Origin: Verrucomicrobia bacterium UBA1211
Lineage (GTDB): Bacteria; Verrucomicrobiota; Kiritimatiellia; RFP12; UBA1067
Direction of reading: 5' to 3'
Length of the DNA: 30,175 nucleotides
Assembly (NCBI GenBank): GCA_002309585.1
Contig: DBXN01000122.1
Coordinates: 28,566 to 58,740 of the forward strand
Shown here: positions 1 to 9,129 of the stretch, piece after piece
Numbering within the stretch: the stretch's first letter is position 1
Layout of the letters: each line of letters opens with the position of its first letter
Program-made: the position numbers and the translations under genes
The notes under the pieces: generated by a model
What the model saw: the letters and a program-made list of their open reading frames with translations, nothing else
The model's database searches: none
Told to the model about the DNA's origin: nothing

Positions 1-624
1 TGGCTGACCGCCGCGACCGCCGCCGCCTACCGTAAGCTAATGGATACGAAAAACTACCTCCCGGAGTTCGGTCTGACCCGTGAGCGTGAGGATGTCCATG
101 CGGTTTACGTTCCGGAAATGGCGTTTGACGTGGCCTCCGAAGCGGCGCGTCTGCGCAAGGTGATGGATGCGAATGACTGCGTCAACATCTTCGTCTCCGA
201 AGGCGCCTGCCTGGACGCCATCATCAAAGAGCTTGAGGCGAAAGGCGAGGAGGTCCCCCGCGACGCGTTCGGCCACCCCCGGTTGGACAAGGTTAATGTC
301 GGCGCTTGGTTCGCGAAGCAGTTCGGCGAGATGCTGGGTGCGGAGAAGACGATGGTCCAGAAGAGCGGGTACTACAGCCGTGCGGCCGCCCCGATCGCGA
401 AGGATCTGGAGCTCATCCAGGCCTGCGCGAAGAAGGGTGTCGAGTGCGCGTTGGCCGGCATCGGCGGCGTGATCGGCGAGGACGAGAACAAGAACGGCGA
501 ACTCCGTGCGTGCGAATTCCCGCGCATCAAGGGTGGAAAGCCCTTTGATATCGATTGCGCGTGGTTCCATGAGCTACTCGACGCGATCGGCCAGCCGGTT
601 GCCGCAAAAGTCTCAGCGGAATAG
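1..624 (+). CDS. pfp: Pyrophosphate-dependent 6-phosphofructokinase, C-terminal part
   Basis: The open frame runs in from the left edge (first codons read WLTAATAAAYRKL) and stops with TAG at 622-624, so only about 207 C-terminal residues are present. Family hallmarks are NIFVSEGA, the acidic DAFGHPRLDKV segment, WFAKQFGEMLGAEKTMVQK and SGYYSRAAAP. The last matches the QxSGYxxRA hexose-phosphate-binding region of PPi-type phosphofructokinases. The enzyme phosphorylates fructose 6-phosphate with PPi in the cytoplasm, a reversible glycolytic step common in anaerobes and PVC bacteria. The residues that separate PPi from ATP use lie upstream of the window, so that assignment rests on overall resemblance to the PPi clade. 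A HAD-like gene follows 48 bp downstream, probably on the same transcript. An in-frame ATG at 40 is internal, not the start. Confidence 0.88.
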   Translation, partial: WLTAATAAAYRKLMDTKNYLPEFGLTREREDVHAVYVPEMAFDVASEAARLRKVMDANDCVNIFVSEGACLDAIIKELEAKGEEVPRDAFGHPRLDKVNVGAWFAKQFGEMLGAEKTMVQKSGYYSRAAAPIAKDLELIQACAKKGVECALAGIGGVIGEDENKNGELRACEFPRIKGGKPFDIDCAWFHELLDAIGQPVAAKVSAE

Positions 625-672
625 ACGCCTTTCCGCCGTAACCCTTTCAGATTGGATTTACAAGGAGCTGTT

Positions 673-1359
673 ATGAGTGACAACGAGGAGAAACCGCAGT
701 TAAAGCGGGGTGTGTTGGTTGAATTTGACTATGCCGTTCTTTCCGGCCATGAAATGCTGCTGAATGTCTGCACGAAACGGTTCGAGAAAGAGGGCGTGAA
801 CGCCGATTTCAAACTTCTTGCCAAATCCCTGTACGGGAAGACCTTCGCTTCGGGTTTCAACGATCTGTTCACCAAACTGGAGAAAACGCTGGATGTCCCG
901 TCGCTCGTCACCGAGTGTCAGGACACCTTCACGAAGCGGTTGGAGGACGGTCTCAAGAGCGTCTCCGCCACTTTTGTTCCCTTTATCAAGGCGTTGCTGG
1001 AGAAGAACATCCGCGTGGCGATCCTCTCCCGCCTTGAGCCGGAACAGGTCAAAGCCGTCTTCGGCGATTTCGCCTCCGACGACCTGGTTTTCCAACGCGA
1101 CACCTTCTCTGGATTCGGATTCCACAATTGCGATACCCTTCGCCGGGTCACCCGCAAGAGCGGTCTCTATGAGCGGTTGGCGATGGCGATTGTCGCCAGC
1201 GGCAACTCGGCCAAGAACGCCCTGACCTGCGGCATGAGCGTGATGGCGAAACCCAACGCCTTCACCGAGTACCAGGACTTCAGCGGCTGCGACCTGATGG
1301 TGGACGATTTCGCGACGGATATCATCCCCGAGATCCTTCCCGTCCTCCGTTTAAGCTAG
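673..1359 (+). CDS. HAD-like hydrolase fold protein with incomplete active site
   Basis: A 228-residue protein. The start at 673 is chosen because AAGGAG lies just upstream (662-667); a TTG at 652 has no such site. The layout resembles the haloacid dehalogenase superfamily: motif I at VLVEFDYAVLSG (Asp19), a helical cap at about residues 25-105, motif II at VAILSR (Ser119), and motif IV at DLMVDDFATD (Asp211/Asp212). Active HAD phosphatases carry DxD in motif I; here the second position is Ala21, so normal acid catalysis looks impaired and the motif III lysine is unclear. It may be a pseudo-phosphatase or a binding protein. It lies between phosphofructokinase and mazG, so a role linked to sugar phosphates or nucleotide clean-up is possible but unproven. 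Confidence 0.72.
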   Translation: MSDNEEKPQLKRGVLVEFDYAVLSGHEMLLNVCTKRFEKEGVNADFKLLAKSLYGKTFASGFNDLFTKLEKTLDVPSLVTECQDTFTKRLEDGLKSVSATFVPFIKALLEKNIRVAILSRLEPEQVKAVFGDFASDDLVFQRDTFSGFGFHNCDTLRRVTRKSGLYERLAMAIVASGNSAKNALTCGMSVMAKPNAFTEYQDFSGCDLMVDDFATDIIPEILPVLRLS

Positions 1360-1372
1360 TTCGAGCAAACAG

Positions 1373-1421
1373 GATAGTAATCGGTTGCAGTCGAAGGATC
1401 GATTGCAACCGATTTCCTATC
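1373..1421 (+). promoter_or_regulatory. Long near-perfect RNA hairpin between the HAD-like gene and mazG
   Basis: Bases 1379-1394 pair with 1399-1414 over 16 positions (one G-U wobble) around an AGGA tetraloop. An outer GATAG (1373-1377) pairs with CTATC (1417-1421). No T-run follows, so it is not a typical intrinsic terminator. It starts 14 bp after the HAD-like stop and ends 12 bp before the mazG ribosome-binding site (GGAG, 1434-1437). It could end transcription weakly, be an RNase III-type processing site, or protect a 3' end. Confidence 0.6.
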
Positions 1422-1445
1422 TAATCAAAGCAAGGAGTGTGAACG

Positions 1446-2252
1446 ATGACCGACCAGACGAAAACGCCGTTGCCGACCGGGAAAGGGATAGACCGGCTGC
1501 TTGAGGTGATGCGCCGGCTCCGCGCGCCGGGCGGGTGTCCGTGGGACCGTGAGCAGACTTACAAAACCCTTAAGCCCTGTCTGCTGGAGGAGACCTACGA
1601 GCTGTTGGAGGCGATGGAGGGAGATAACCTGACCCTTCACCGTGAAGAGCTCGGGGACGTTTTGCTGCAGGTGGTCTTCCAGTGCCAGATGCGGGCGGAA
1701 GAGGGTCATTTTGATTTCAACGAGGTGGCGGACGTTCTGGCGGACAAACTGATCCGGCGCCATCCGCATGTCTTTGGCGATGTTCAGGTTGACGGTACCG
1801 GACAGGTGCTTCGCAACTGGGAAGCGATCAAACAGAAAGAGAAGGACAAGGCGCCCGACCGTTCCGCGATCGATGGCGTACCGGCCGCCCTTCCCGCCCT
1901 CTTGAAGGCCCAACGTGTCCAGGCCAAGGCCTCGCGTGTCGGGTTCGATTGGAAAGACGCCTCGGGCGCCGTCTCAAAGATCGACGAGGAACTCGCCGAA
2001 TTGAAAGCAGCCATAGCCGAAGGGGATAAAGCCCACATTGAGGAAGAGATGGGAGACCTGCTTTTCGCCGCTGTCAACACCTGCCGGTTTCTCGGCATCG
2101 ATGCGGAATCCGCGCTCGGCGCGACCACGCAAAAGTTCTCCCGCCGTTTCCGTGCGGTCGAAAAAGCGGTCCGCGACCAAGGCCGCGAGATGAAGACCTG
2201 TACCCTCGAAGAGCTGGACGCGATCTGGGATCAGGTCAAAGCCGCCGAGTAA
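1446..2252 (+). CDS. mazG: Nucleoside triphosphate pyrophosphohydrolase MazG
   Basis: 268 residues, close to E. coli MazG (263). It hydrolyses (d)NTPs to the monophosphate and PPi, limiting misincorporation and tuning stress nucleotides in the cytoplasm. The N-terminal MazG domain has LRAPGGCPWDREQTYKTL (about residues 25-42), the metal-binding EETYE (48-52) and EELGD (67-71). A second MazG domain ends in EEEMGDLLFAAVN, with a further EELAELKAA helix. This two-domain architecture is typical of the full-length enzyme. The ATG at 1446 has GGAG 8 bases upstream. The gene follows a HAD-like protein and is separated from it by the hairpin at 1373-1421. Confidence 0.95.
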   Translation: MTDQTKTPLPTGKGIDRLLEVMRRLRAPGGCPWDREQTYKTLKPCLLEETYELLEAMEGDNLTLHREELGDVLLQVVFQCQMRAEEGHFDFNEVADVLADKLIRRHPHVFGDVQVDGTGQVLRNWEAIKQKEKDKAPDRSAIDGVPAALPALLKAQRVQAKASRVGFDWKDASGAVSKIDEELAELKAAIAEGDKAHIEEEMGDLLFAAVNTCRFLGIDAESALGATTQKFSRRFRAVEKAVRDQGREMKTCTLEELDAIWDQVKAAE

Positions 2253-2271
2253 CGCCGCCCATCCGGCGGCG
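2253..2271 (+). terminator. Candidate terminator after mazG
   Basis: A 7-bp all-GC stem (CGCCGCC 2253-2259 with GGCGGCG 2265-2271, loop 2260-2264) begins directly after the mazG TAA. The sequence beyond is pyrimidine-rich (CTTTCCTCCTCTTT, 2282-2295) but lacks a clean T-run, so termination strength is uncertain. It sits where the plus-strand mazG meets a convergent minus-strand gene. Confidence 0.45.
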
Positions 2272-2296
2272 CGCCCAGCGGCTTTCCTCCTCTTTG

Positions 2297-2316
2297 CCGA
2301 GGCCCTACAGCCTCGG
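2297..2316 (-). terminator. Hairpin over the stop codon of the DUF2723 gene
   Basis: CCGAGGC (2297-2303) pairs with GCCTCGG (2310-2316); the loop contains most of the TAG stop (2305-2307) of the minus-strand gene. There is no T-run downstream, so this may be a weak or factor-dependent 3' end. The spacing between the convergent genes is only 52 bp. Confidence 0.35.
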
Positions 2317-5300
2317 GCCCAGCATCTGATCCTGATTCGGCATGGCGGGCTGGCGCGCGCGTTTGACCCACTGTTCCGCATACGGACGGAGGATGGGATG
2401 GTTGCAGATCGTCTGCCAGGCCTTCACCCCACCGGTGCTGTACGCCCACTGGATGGCGTGGAAGACCTGTTCCCGCTGTCCGCGAGCGGCGGAAAGGGTC
2501 GCCATGATGATCCATGCATTCCAATCTTCCCGCTTCAACTGGAGATACCGGCTCAACGGGACGTACATCTTATCGGGGTCGCGCATTTCCGAATAAATCC
2601 GGACAATGCCCATCAACTGTTCAGGCGAGAGCGTCGTCGGGAGATTTGAGAAGACACGGTCGATCGTCGCGGCGGCTTCCTTATGCTTCTTCATGGCGCT
2701 CAGCAAGAGCCCCAAATCCACCAGCGTGCTGGGGGTGCTTCCTGGCATCTCCGTGAGGCGCATGACATAGGCGGCGGCTTTGTCATTCTGTCCCAACCGC
2801 TGATACGCATGGGCGAGTTCCATGATTTCCGCCACCGTCAAAGCGGCATTCACGGAATTGGCCTTGCGTTCTTTGTCGGTCAACCGCGCGACGGTCTGCT
2901 GCGACGCCATCACATCTTCGATAAAGGTCATGAAACTCTGGCCTTTGTCGTTGTTGGGATCCGCCGTGTTGAAGGTGTTCAGGATTTCCAACGCCTCCTC
3001 ATACCGCGCCTGCGGCAACAACACCTCCTGGACGAGCCGGAAGTTGGCCTCGGGGCTGACCGGGTAAAGGGCGCACGCCTCCTGGAAGGCGCGTTCCGCC
3101 TGCTTCTTCATCCCGCGGGAGGCGTAAAGCCCGGCGATGGCGCTCCTCAGTTTCGAGAAGGATTTCTGCGCGGGCAGATCGCGGCGGTACATGGGATTGC
3201 TCATCAGTTTACGGAGATACCAATCCCAGAAATCCATGTCGTCTTCCATGTTCTCGGACGTAATCGTCTGCGGCTCGTTGTTGATCTTCATGATCAGGCC
3301 GTGCGGCGTCAGGTACGGGAACATCCAGTTGATGACATAACTCTCCTCGATGTAGAATTCATGCCGCGCTTTGTTCTTCGAGAAGATCATATCGCATAGG
3401 ATTCCGTTGATCTCCATCACGCCCAGCGCGCCGCTGACCTGAACCCGTCCGCCCTCAATCGTCAAATCGGCGTTCCGGGGCCGCTTCCCGGACTCGACCT
3501 CATCGACATAGACCTGGAACGCTTTGGCGCTGTCATCCGGCGTCGGGATCCAGATGTCGTTGCCGTAGAGATCCCGCATCGTGGACATGTAGGTGTTATC
3601 CGCCAATGCGTTCTGGGTGATCAGGAAGACATCGGGACGGACATCCGCCGAGTAGATCATGTACGTGGGAACAAAACGCCCCGGATCGGTTCCGCCGAAG
3701 AAGATCGCGTTGGTGCTCATCGGCAGCGGGAAGAGCGGATTGGGCAATGGCTCCTCATCCGCGTCGAGCTCCTCGGTGATGGCCGCGGCGCCCCGCAGCT
3801 GATAGTTTCCGAACTGCCATCCGAAATCGTGGTCATTCTGCTCCGCGCCGCTCATGGCGAAGACCAGCCACTGGTTGTTGTAGTTCTCGTAGATCGGGAT
3901 CAATGCCACACAGACGCCCATCCCCAGCAGGACGGTCCTGCAGGGACGGAGAAGCGCCATCCGGTTCTTTTCTTTCAGCCACCACTCCACCACACGGGAA
4001 GCGATCACCAGACCGAATGCCAACCCGTATCCGATCCAGAGAGAGAAGATACCGTGCGAACTGATGAACTTCACCTTTTGGATGAAGGCGTCCTGGAGAT
4101 CGCCCTTGATATTCGCCAGCACAACCAGCAGCACGCTCATGACCAGGAAGCCCGCCGCCGTCGCGATCATCCACTGCTGGGTCACGTTGTCCATATCAAC
4201 CGTGAAATCAAGTTCCTTCTTCAGGAGCCGATAGCCGAAATACCCGATCGCGCAAATCGCCGCCACGATGACAAACGCCATCAACAATGCGCCGAGCACC
4301 ATGCCGAATGTCGGCGGGGGCAACGGCTTCTCAAGATCGAGACCGAGTTTGACCGCCATCCGCATGTTGAGGGCATGACTCAGCCCTTTGGTCAAGAAGA
4401 GGCAAACCGCTCCGAAGCCCCCGATAAGCGAAAGCCCCACCGTAATCCCCTCTGACAGGGAGGATGACTGAAAAGCCTTTTTCACCATCGCGGAGATCTG
4501 TTCCACCGCGATGCCCCCCACACCCACGAGAAGCAGGATTCCGATTCCGCGCAACAGAATCTTATCCAGACGCAGGAACGGTTCACCGTGCATCGCCTCC
4601 GAGATCAGGACCAGCGCGCTGATGACCAGATAGATGCCGCTCGCCACATAGAGCGCCCGGAACCGCTTCGCACCATTCCTGAAACTCCAGAGCGTACACG
4701 GCAGGAAGCCGAGAACGGCGGCGATCAGGGTGAACTGAACACGCAGGTCGGTGAAATAAACACCCAGCTGGAATTTAAACTTGGAATCAAAAATGTTTGA
4801 CGGCGAGATCTGCTCATACTGGCCGCGCGTGATCGCGTGTTTGAAACCTTCCCATGTCCGGGGATAACCCCAGTTCATCGGCGGATTCCGCAGATCGGAG
4901 ACGATCGGCATATAGAGATAAAACGCCGCGCCCAACTCGGCAAAAGCCGTAGTCAAAGCGACATTCCGTCCATTCGGGAGCATCAGCCACGCCAAGAGGA
5001 TCACGGTGAAATTCCAGACGACCGGCCACCAGAACCACCAGGTGGTCGGATGGGTCAATCCGTTCAAACCGCCTTTCTTGACCAAAATGAAAACGGCCAC
5101 CTGAACCGCCGCGACGGGAATCGCGTAGAAGAGTCCGCGCGGAATCGTCGCGCCTAGAAGGAAAAGAACCGCCACCCCGCCGAAGAGGATCAAGGTCGGT
5201 AACCCCCATCCAAAGGGTGCGCCGGTATACTGTATCGGCATCTTCGCCCCCGCGATCGCGCCCAGCCGGATGAAGAGCAGCACGGTCAATCCGCCGGCGG

Positions 5301-6489
5301 AAATCAGCCACGGCAACGCCGCCGGATCATTCCATTTCTCCTTGAACGCGCACGCCCCGCCAATCGCGCAGGCGACAATCGCGACCAGCAATGCCGCGAT
5401 ACCGACATAGACGGAGGGGTCCATCAACGGCGCGAGCGTATCGGAAACCGTCTGACGGCTCGTGAAGAGGCAGGAGAGGAAGACCAGCACCGCGCCGAAC
5501 ACGACCACCGACACCGTGATCACAGGCGCGCGGTTGCGAAGCCGAGCCACTTTCCCGCGCCAGCCGGTCAGTTCCGCCGTCGGAAGGGAACGGATCAGGA
5601 TCGCGAAAGCCAACCCCGCGAGCAACATCACAATCCCGGCCACAATCAGCCCCGTGGAGGGCAACGAAACTGTTGTCTGCGGAGCGAATTTGGCGAACGC
5701 GGGGCCTTTCATATTGGGCTGCGCCGGCATCATCGCGCCAATCTGCAGCACATGGGTGGTCAGCAGCACCGGGATGCCGACCATGATGAAATCTCGGAAG
5801 AGCGGGACATTCCTCAGGAAGATCACCACCACCAGTGGCAACGCGGCGAGGAGCAGGACCTGGTAGTTGGTCAGCCCCAAACCGAAAACAAAAGCCGTCA
5901 ACCACAGGATCCGGTCCGACGGCTTGCGCATCCAGCGGTAGGTCAGCAGAAAGATCCACATCAGGAAGAAGGCGTTGAGGGTGTAAACCTCCACGATGGT
6001 CGCCTGCGACCACATGACCGGGCTGAAGGCGAAGGCCAGACTGCCGCCGACACCGCCGGACCAGCAGAGCATCGAATACTCGCCATCCCGTTCCCCATTG
6101 TCGGGGTCGCCATGAATCTGCCGAACCATATCCGACGCCGACCGGGTGATCAGCATCGCCGTGATACCGGCGGCGAGCGCGGCGAAAACCGCCGACATGA
6201 GCGAGATGCTCCACGCCGGGGTCGGCTGGCCCTGATAGGTAACCCAACTGAAGACCCGCGAGAAGAGGTAGGCGCACATGGTCCAGATCGGATATCCCGG
6301 CGGATGCGGAACCCCGAGATGATCCCCCGCCACCGCCAGTTCGCCACAGTCCTCAAGCGTGACGGAGGGACCCAGCGTAATGAAATACACGAAAAATGAA
6401 ATCAGCGTCGCCGTCCAGAAAGCCGCCCAATCGATCTTTCTGAAAAACGCACCCGGTTTCACTTCCGTTGAGAACCAATTCAACCTCAT
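2305..6489 (-). CDS. DUF2723 polytopic membrane protein with C-terminal TPR region
   Basis: A 1394-residue membrane protein. The start at 6489 has GGAGGAG just upstream; a longer frame to 6567 has no comparable site. After the first membrane helix (about 23-40) comes TLEDCGELAVAGDHLGVPHP (DCGE at 47-50, HPPGYP at 62-67). This is the signature of DUF2723, the family of human TMEM260, which is reported as a protein O-mannosyltransferase with a GT-C-like fold. EVYTLNAFF is a second conserved element. More than a dozen further hydrophobic segments follow to about residue 880, then a soluble region and TPR-like helices over the last ~250 residues (for example EMKKHKEAAATIDR-like pairs). It is longer than many family members. 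A role in glycosylating surface or exported proteins is inferred. It lies 101 bp downstream of glgP on the same strand. Confidence 0.83.
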   Translation of the reverse strand: MRLNWFSTEVKPGAFFRKIDWAAFWTATLISFFVYFITLGPSVTLEDCGELAVAGDHLGVPHPPGYPIWTMCAYLFSRVFSWVTYQGQPTPAWSISLMSAVFAALAAGITAMLITRSASDMVRQIHGDPDNGERDGEYSMLCWSGGVGGSLAFAFSPVMWSQATIVEVYTLNAFFLMWIFLLTYRWMRKPSDRILWLTAFVFGLGLTNYQVLLLAALPLVVVIFLRNVPLFRDFIMVGIPVLLTTHVLQIGAMMPAQPNMKGPAFAKFAPQTTVSLPSTGLIVAGIVMLLAGLAFAILIRSLPTAELTGWRGKVARLRNRAPVITVSVVVFGAVLVFLSCLFTSRQTVSDTLAPLMDPSVYVGIAALLVAIVACAIGGACAFKEKWNDPAALPWLISAGGLTVLLFIRLGAIAGAKMPIQYTGAPFGWGLPTLILFGGVAVLFLLGATIPRGLFYAIPVAAVQVAVFILVKKGGLNGLTHPTTWWFWWPVVWNFTVILLAWLMLPNGRNVALTTAFAELGAAFYLYMPIVSDLRNPPMNWGYPRTWEGFKHAITRGQYEQISPSNIFDSKFKFQLGVYFTDLRVQFTLIAAVLGFLPCTLWSFRNGAKRFRALYVASGIYLVISALVLISEAMHGEPFLRLDKILLRGIGILLLVGVGGIAVEQISAMVKKAFQSSSLSEGITVGLSLIGGFGAVCLFLTKGLSHALNMRMAVKLGLDLEKPLPPPTFGMVLGALLMAFVIVAAICAIGYFGYRLLKKELDFTVDMDNVTQQWMIATAAGFLVMSVLLVVLANIKGDLQDAFIQKVKFISSHGIFSLWIGYGLAFGLVIASRVVEWWLKEKNRMALLRPCRTVLLGMGVCVALIPIYENYNNQWLVFAMSGAEQNDHDFGWQFGNYQLRGAAAITEELDADEEPLPNPLFPLPMSTNAIFFGGTDPGRFVPTYMIYSADVRPDVFLITQNALADNTYMSTMRDLYGNDIWIPTPDDSAKAFQVYVDEVESGKRPRNADLTIEGGRVQVSGALGVMEINGILCDMIFSKNKARHEFYIEESYVINWMFPYLTPHGLIMKINNEPQTITSENMEDDMDFWDWYLRKLMSNPMYRRDLPAQKSFSKLRSAIAGLYASRGMKKQAERAFQEACALYPVSPEANFRLVQEVLLPQARYEEALEILNTFNTADPNNDKGQSFMTFIEDVMASQQTVARLTDKERKANSVNAALTVAEIMELAHAYQRLGQNDKAAAYVMRLTEMPGSTPSTLVDLGLLLSAMKKHKEAAATIDRVFSNLPTTLSPEQLMGIVRIYSEMRDPDKMYVPLSRYLQLKREDWNAWIIMATLSAARGQREQVFHAIQWAYSTGGVKAWQTICNHPILRPYAEQWVKRARQPAMPNQDQMLGPRL

Positions 6490-6590
6490 CGTTTCTCCTC
6501 CATCCCTCCAGGTCCAAAGTCCTACTGCCAAAGGGTTCAGGTGTTCGGCGTCAGATCGGACCGCCAAACCTTCCGCTTACCACGCAATCC

Positions 6591-9071
6591 TCAACGCTCG
6601 ACCGGTATTGTTACCGGAGAGATATGCCAGATGTCACGCGCATACTCGTTGATCGTCCGGTCGGACGAGAACCGGCCCGACCGCGCAACGTTGATCGCCG
6701 CCTTGCGGTTCCATTCGCGGGGCTTGGCGTAGAGCGCGTTGACACGGTCCTGCGCCTCCATGTAGCTCCGTAAATCGGCCAGCAGCATATAGTGGTCGTT
6801 GTAATCCAGCAGCGAACGCAGAATCGGATCGAAAAGCCCCGGCGACAACAGGCAGAAGACATTCCGGCGGATCATGTCCAGCGCCTCGCGGATCTCGGGA
6901 TCGTTGTGATAGATCACGCGGGACGAATAGGTCGGACGCATCTGCATAACTTCATCGGCGTGGAGACCGAAGAGGAACATGTTCTCGTCCCCCACCGCCT
7001 CGTGGATCTCGACATTCGCGCCATCCAGCGTTCCGATCGTCAGCGCGCCGTTGAGCATCAGTTTCATGTTCCCGGTACCCGACGCCTCCGTGCCGGCCAA
7101 CGAGATCTGCTCGCTCAGGTTGGCGGCGGGAATGATCCGTTCCGCCAATGACACGCGGTAATCGGGGAGGAAGACCACCTTGATCTTATCCCTGACACGG
7201 GGATTTCCGTTCACCACATCCGCGACACCGTGGATCAACCGGATGATCAATTTGGCCATGGCGTATCCGGGCGCGGCCTTGGCCGCGAAGATGAAGGTAC
7301 GGGGAACCATGTCGAACGAGTCGTCATTGACAAGCCGGTTGTAAAGGATGATGATGTACAGAACCAGCAGCAATTGCCGTTTATACTCATGCAGGCGCTT
7401 CACCTGGACATCGAAGATCGAATCGGGTGAGACCGTCACCCCCACCTCGCCGGCGATGAACTGCGCCAACGCCACCTTGTTCTCATGCTTCACGCGTCCG
7501 AAGACATCCAGAAAACCGGTGTCCTCCGTCAGCGGCTCCAGCTGTTTCAGCTGATCCAAATCCAGAACCCAGCCGTCGCCGATGGAATGGGTGATCAGCT
7601 CGGCCAGTTTGGGATTGGCCTTCAACAGCCACCGGCGATGGGTAATTCCGTTCGTCTTGTTCGAGAAATGGTCCGGATACATCTCATAGAAATCGCTGAA
7701 GAGGTCGTTCTTGAGAATCTCCGTGTGGAGGTGCGCCACGCCGTTGACCGCGCTGGAACCGACAATCGCGAGATGCGCCATCTTGACCGAACGGTCACCC
7801 CGCTCGTCGATGATGCTCATCCGGGCGAGCCGCGCGACATCCCCCGGCCACAGCGCCGCGACTTGGCGGAGGAAACGGCCGTTGATTTCGTAGATAATCT
7901 GCATGTGGCGCGGCAACATCCGCTCCATCAGCGAAACGCTCCACTTCTCCAACGCCTCCGGTAGAACCGTGTGGTTCGTATAGGCGGTGCTCTTCCGGGT
8001 GAGCTCCCACGCATAATCCCAATCCAACCGTTCCTGATCAACCAAAATCCGCATCAGTTCGGGAATCACCAGCGCGGGATGGGTCTCGTTCAACTGGATG
8101 AAGACCTTTTCGGGCAGGAGATCCCAATCGGAATTGGAGGTTTTGAACCGGCGGAGAATATCCTGCAACGAGCAGGAGACGAAGAAATACTGCTGGCGAA
8201 GCCGCAACTCCTTACCCGCCAACATGTTGTCGTTCGGATAGAGCACCTTGGTCAGGTTCTCCGCCAAAACCTTGTTCTCAACCGCCTCAACGTAGGAGCC
8301 CTGGTTGAAATCATCGAGATGAAACTCGTTGTCCGCCTTGGCCGACCAGAGTCGCAGCGTATTCACCGCCTCACGGTATCCCAGTACCGGGATGTCATAC
8401 GGCAACCCGATCACCTGCTCGGTGTCGGCCCAATGCCACTCCGTCCGTCCGTTCACCGTCACGCAGTCGACATGTCCGCCGAAATGGACCACTTGCGAAT
8501 ACTCAGGCCGCGCGATCTCCCAGGGATACCGGTTTTTCAGCCAGTGGTCAGGTTCCTCCACCTGCTGCCCGTTCACAATCCGCTGTTTGAAAATACCGTA
8601 ATCGTACCGCAGGCCATATCCCATCGCGGGAAGATTCAACGTCGAGAGCGAATCCAGGAAACAGGCCGCAAGACGCCCCAATCCACCATTGCCCAAGCCC
8701 GCATCCGGCTCGAAATCGCGGAGCGTGTTCCAATCGATCCCATACTCCTCCAACGCGCTTTGGCAGAGTTTGTCGATCTTGAGGTTGATCACGTTGTTTC
8801 CCAGCAGCCGTCCCATCAGGAACTCAAGGGAAAGATAATAAACCCGCTTGACATTCTCGCGGCGGTAGGTCGCCTGGGTCTGAAGCCAGCGTTCGATCAT
8901 CCTGTCCCGGACACAATAGGCGAACGCGGTATATTTGTCCCGGGCGGTCGCGTCTTCCATCATCTTCGCCTGCGTATACCGGACATGCCAGGCGAAATCA
9001 TCCTTCAAACTGTCTGTCGTCATCTCCACGCGATGGTCGCGACACCGCCTGTGGTTCATCTTCTGTTCCAT
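6591..9071 (-). CDS. glgP: Glycogen/alpha-glucan phosphorylase
   Basis: 826 residues, in the normal size range. It releases glucose 1-phosphate from alpha-1,4-glucan with phosphate, in the cytoplasm. The pyridoxal-phosphate site EASGTGNMKLMLNGALTIG places the Schiff-base lysine at about residue 670. Other family blocks are RVYYLSLEFLMGRLLGNN, GLGNGGLGRLAACFLDS, LNETHPALVIPELMR and DVQVKRLHEYKRQLL. The ATG at 9071 is preceded by GGAAGGA; an upstream in-frame start at 9122 would lie inside the terminator hairpin and is rejected. Its own promoter is at 9101-9129. The TGA stop sits in a GTTGAGG-like word seen in the intergenic repeats. The DUF2723 gene follows and may be co-transcribed. Confidence 0.97.
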   Translation of the reverse strand: MEQKMNHRRCRDHRVEMTTDSLKDDFAWHVRYTQAKMMEDATARDKYTAFAYCVRDRMIERWLQTQATYRRENVKRVYYLSLEFLMGRLLGNNVINLKIDKLCQSALEEYGIDWNTLRDFEPDAGLGNGGLGRLAACFLDSLSTLNLPAMGYGLRYDYGIFKQRIVNGQQVEEPDHWLKNRYPWEIARPEYSQVVHFGGHVDCVTVNGRTEWHWADTEQVIGLPYDIPVLGYREAVNTLRLWSAKADNEFHLDDFNQGSYVEAVENKVLAENLTKVLYPNDNMLAGKELRLRQQYFFVSCSLQDILRRFKTSNSDWDLLPEKVFIQLNETHPALVIPELMRILVDQERLDWDYAWELTRKSTAYTNHTVLPEALEKWSVSLMERMLPRHMQIIYEINGRFLRQVAALWPGDVARLARMSIIDERGDRSVKMAHLAIVGSSAVNGVAHLHTEILKNDLFSDFYEMYPDHFSNKTNGITHRRWLLKANPKLAELITHSIGDGWVLDLDQLKQLEPLTEDTGFLDVFGRVKHENKVALAQFIAGEVGVTVSPDSIFDVQVKRLHEYKRQLLLVLYIIILYNRLVNDDSFDMVPRTFIFAAKAAPGYAMAKLIIRLIHGVADVVNGNPRVRDKIKVVFLPDYRVSLAERIIPAANLSEQISLAGTEASGTGNMKLMLNGALTIGTLDGANVEIHEAVGDENMFLFGLHADEVMQMRPTYSSRVIYHNDPEIREALDMIRRNVFCLLSPGLFDPILRSLLDYNDHYMLLADLRSYMEAQDRVNALYAKPREWNRKAAINVARSGRFSSDRTINEYARDIWHISPVTIPVER

Positions 9072-9100
9072 ACAAAATCCTTCCAACACGTAAAAGAGTA

Positions 9101-9129
9101 AGTATATAAAAAAACGGCCCATGCGTCAA
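9101..9129 (-). promoter_or_regulatory. Sigma-70-type promoter of glgP
   Basis: Read on the minus strand: -35 TTGACG (9129-9124), a 17-bp spacer, and -10 TATACT (9106-9101). Each box is one base from consensus at ideal spacing. The predicted start is near 9094, giving a leader of about 23 bases that contains the GGAAGGA site. The -35 box and spacer lie within the terminator hairpin 9108-9149. Confidence 0.72.

Noticed and set aside
7971..9101. A 376-codon plus-strand open frame opposite glgP
   Set aside because: Mirror image of a highly conserved enzyme gene; no ribosome-binding site or recognisable motif.
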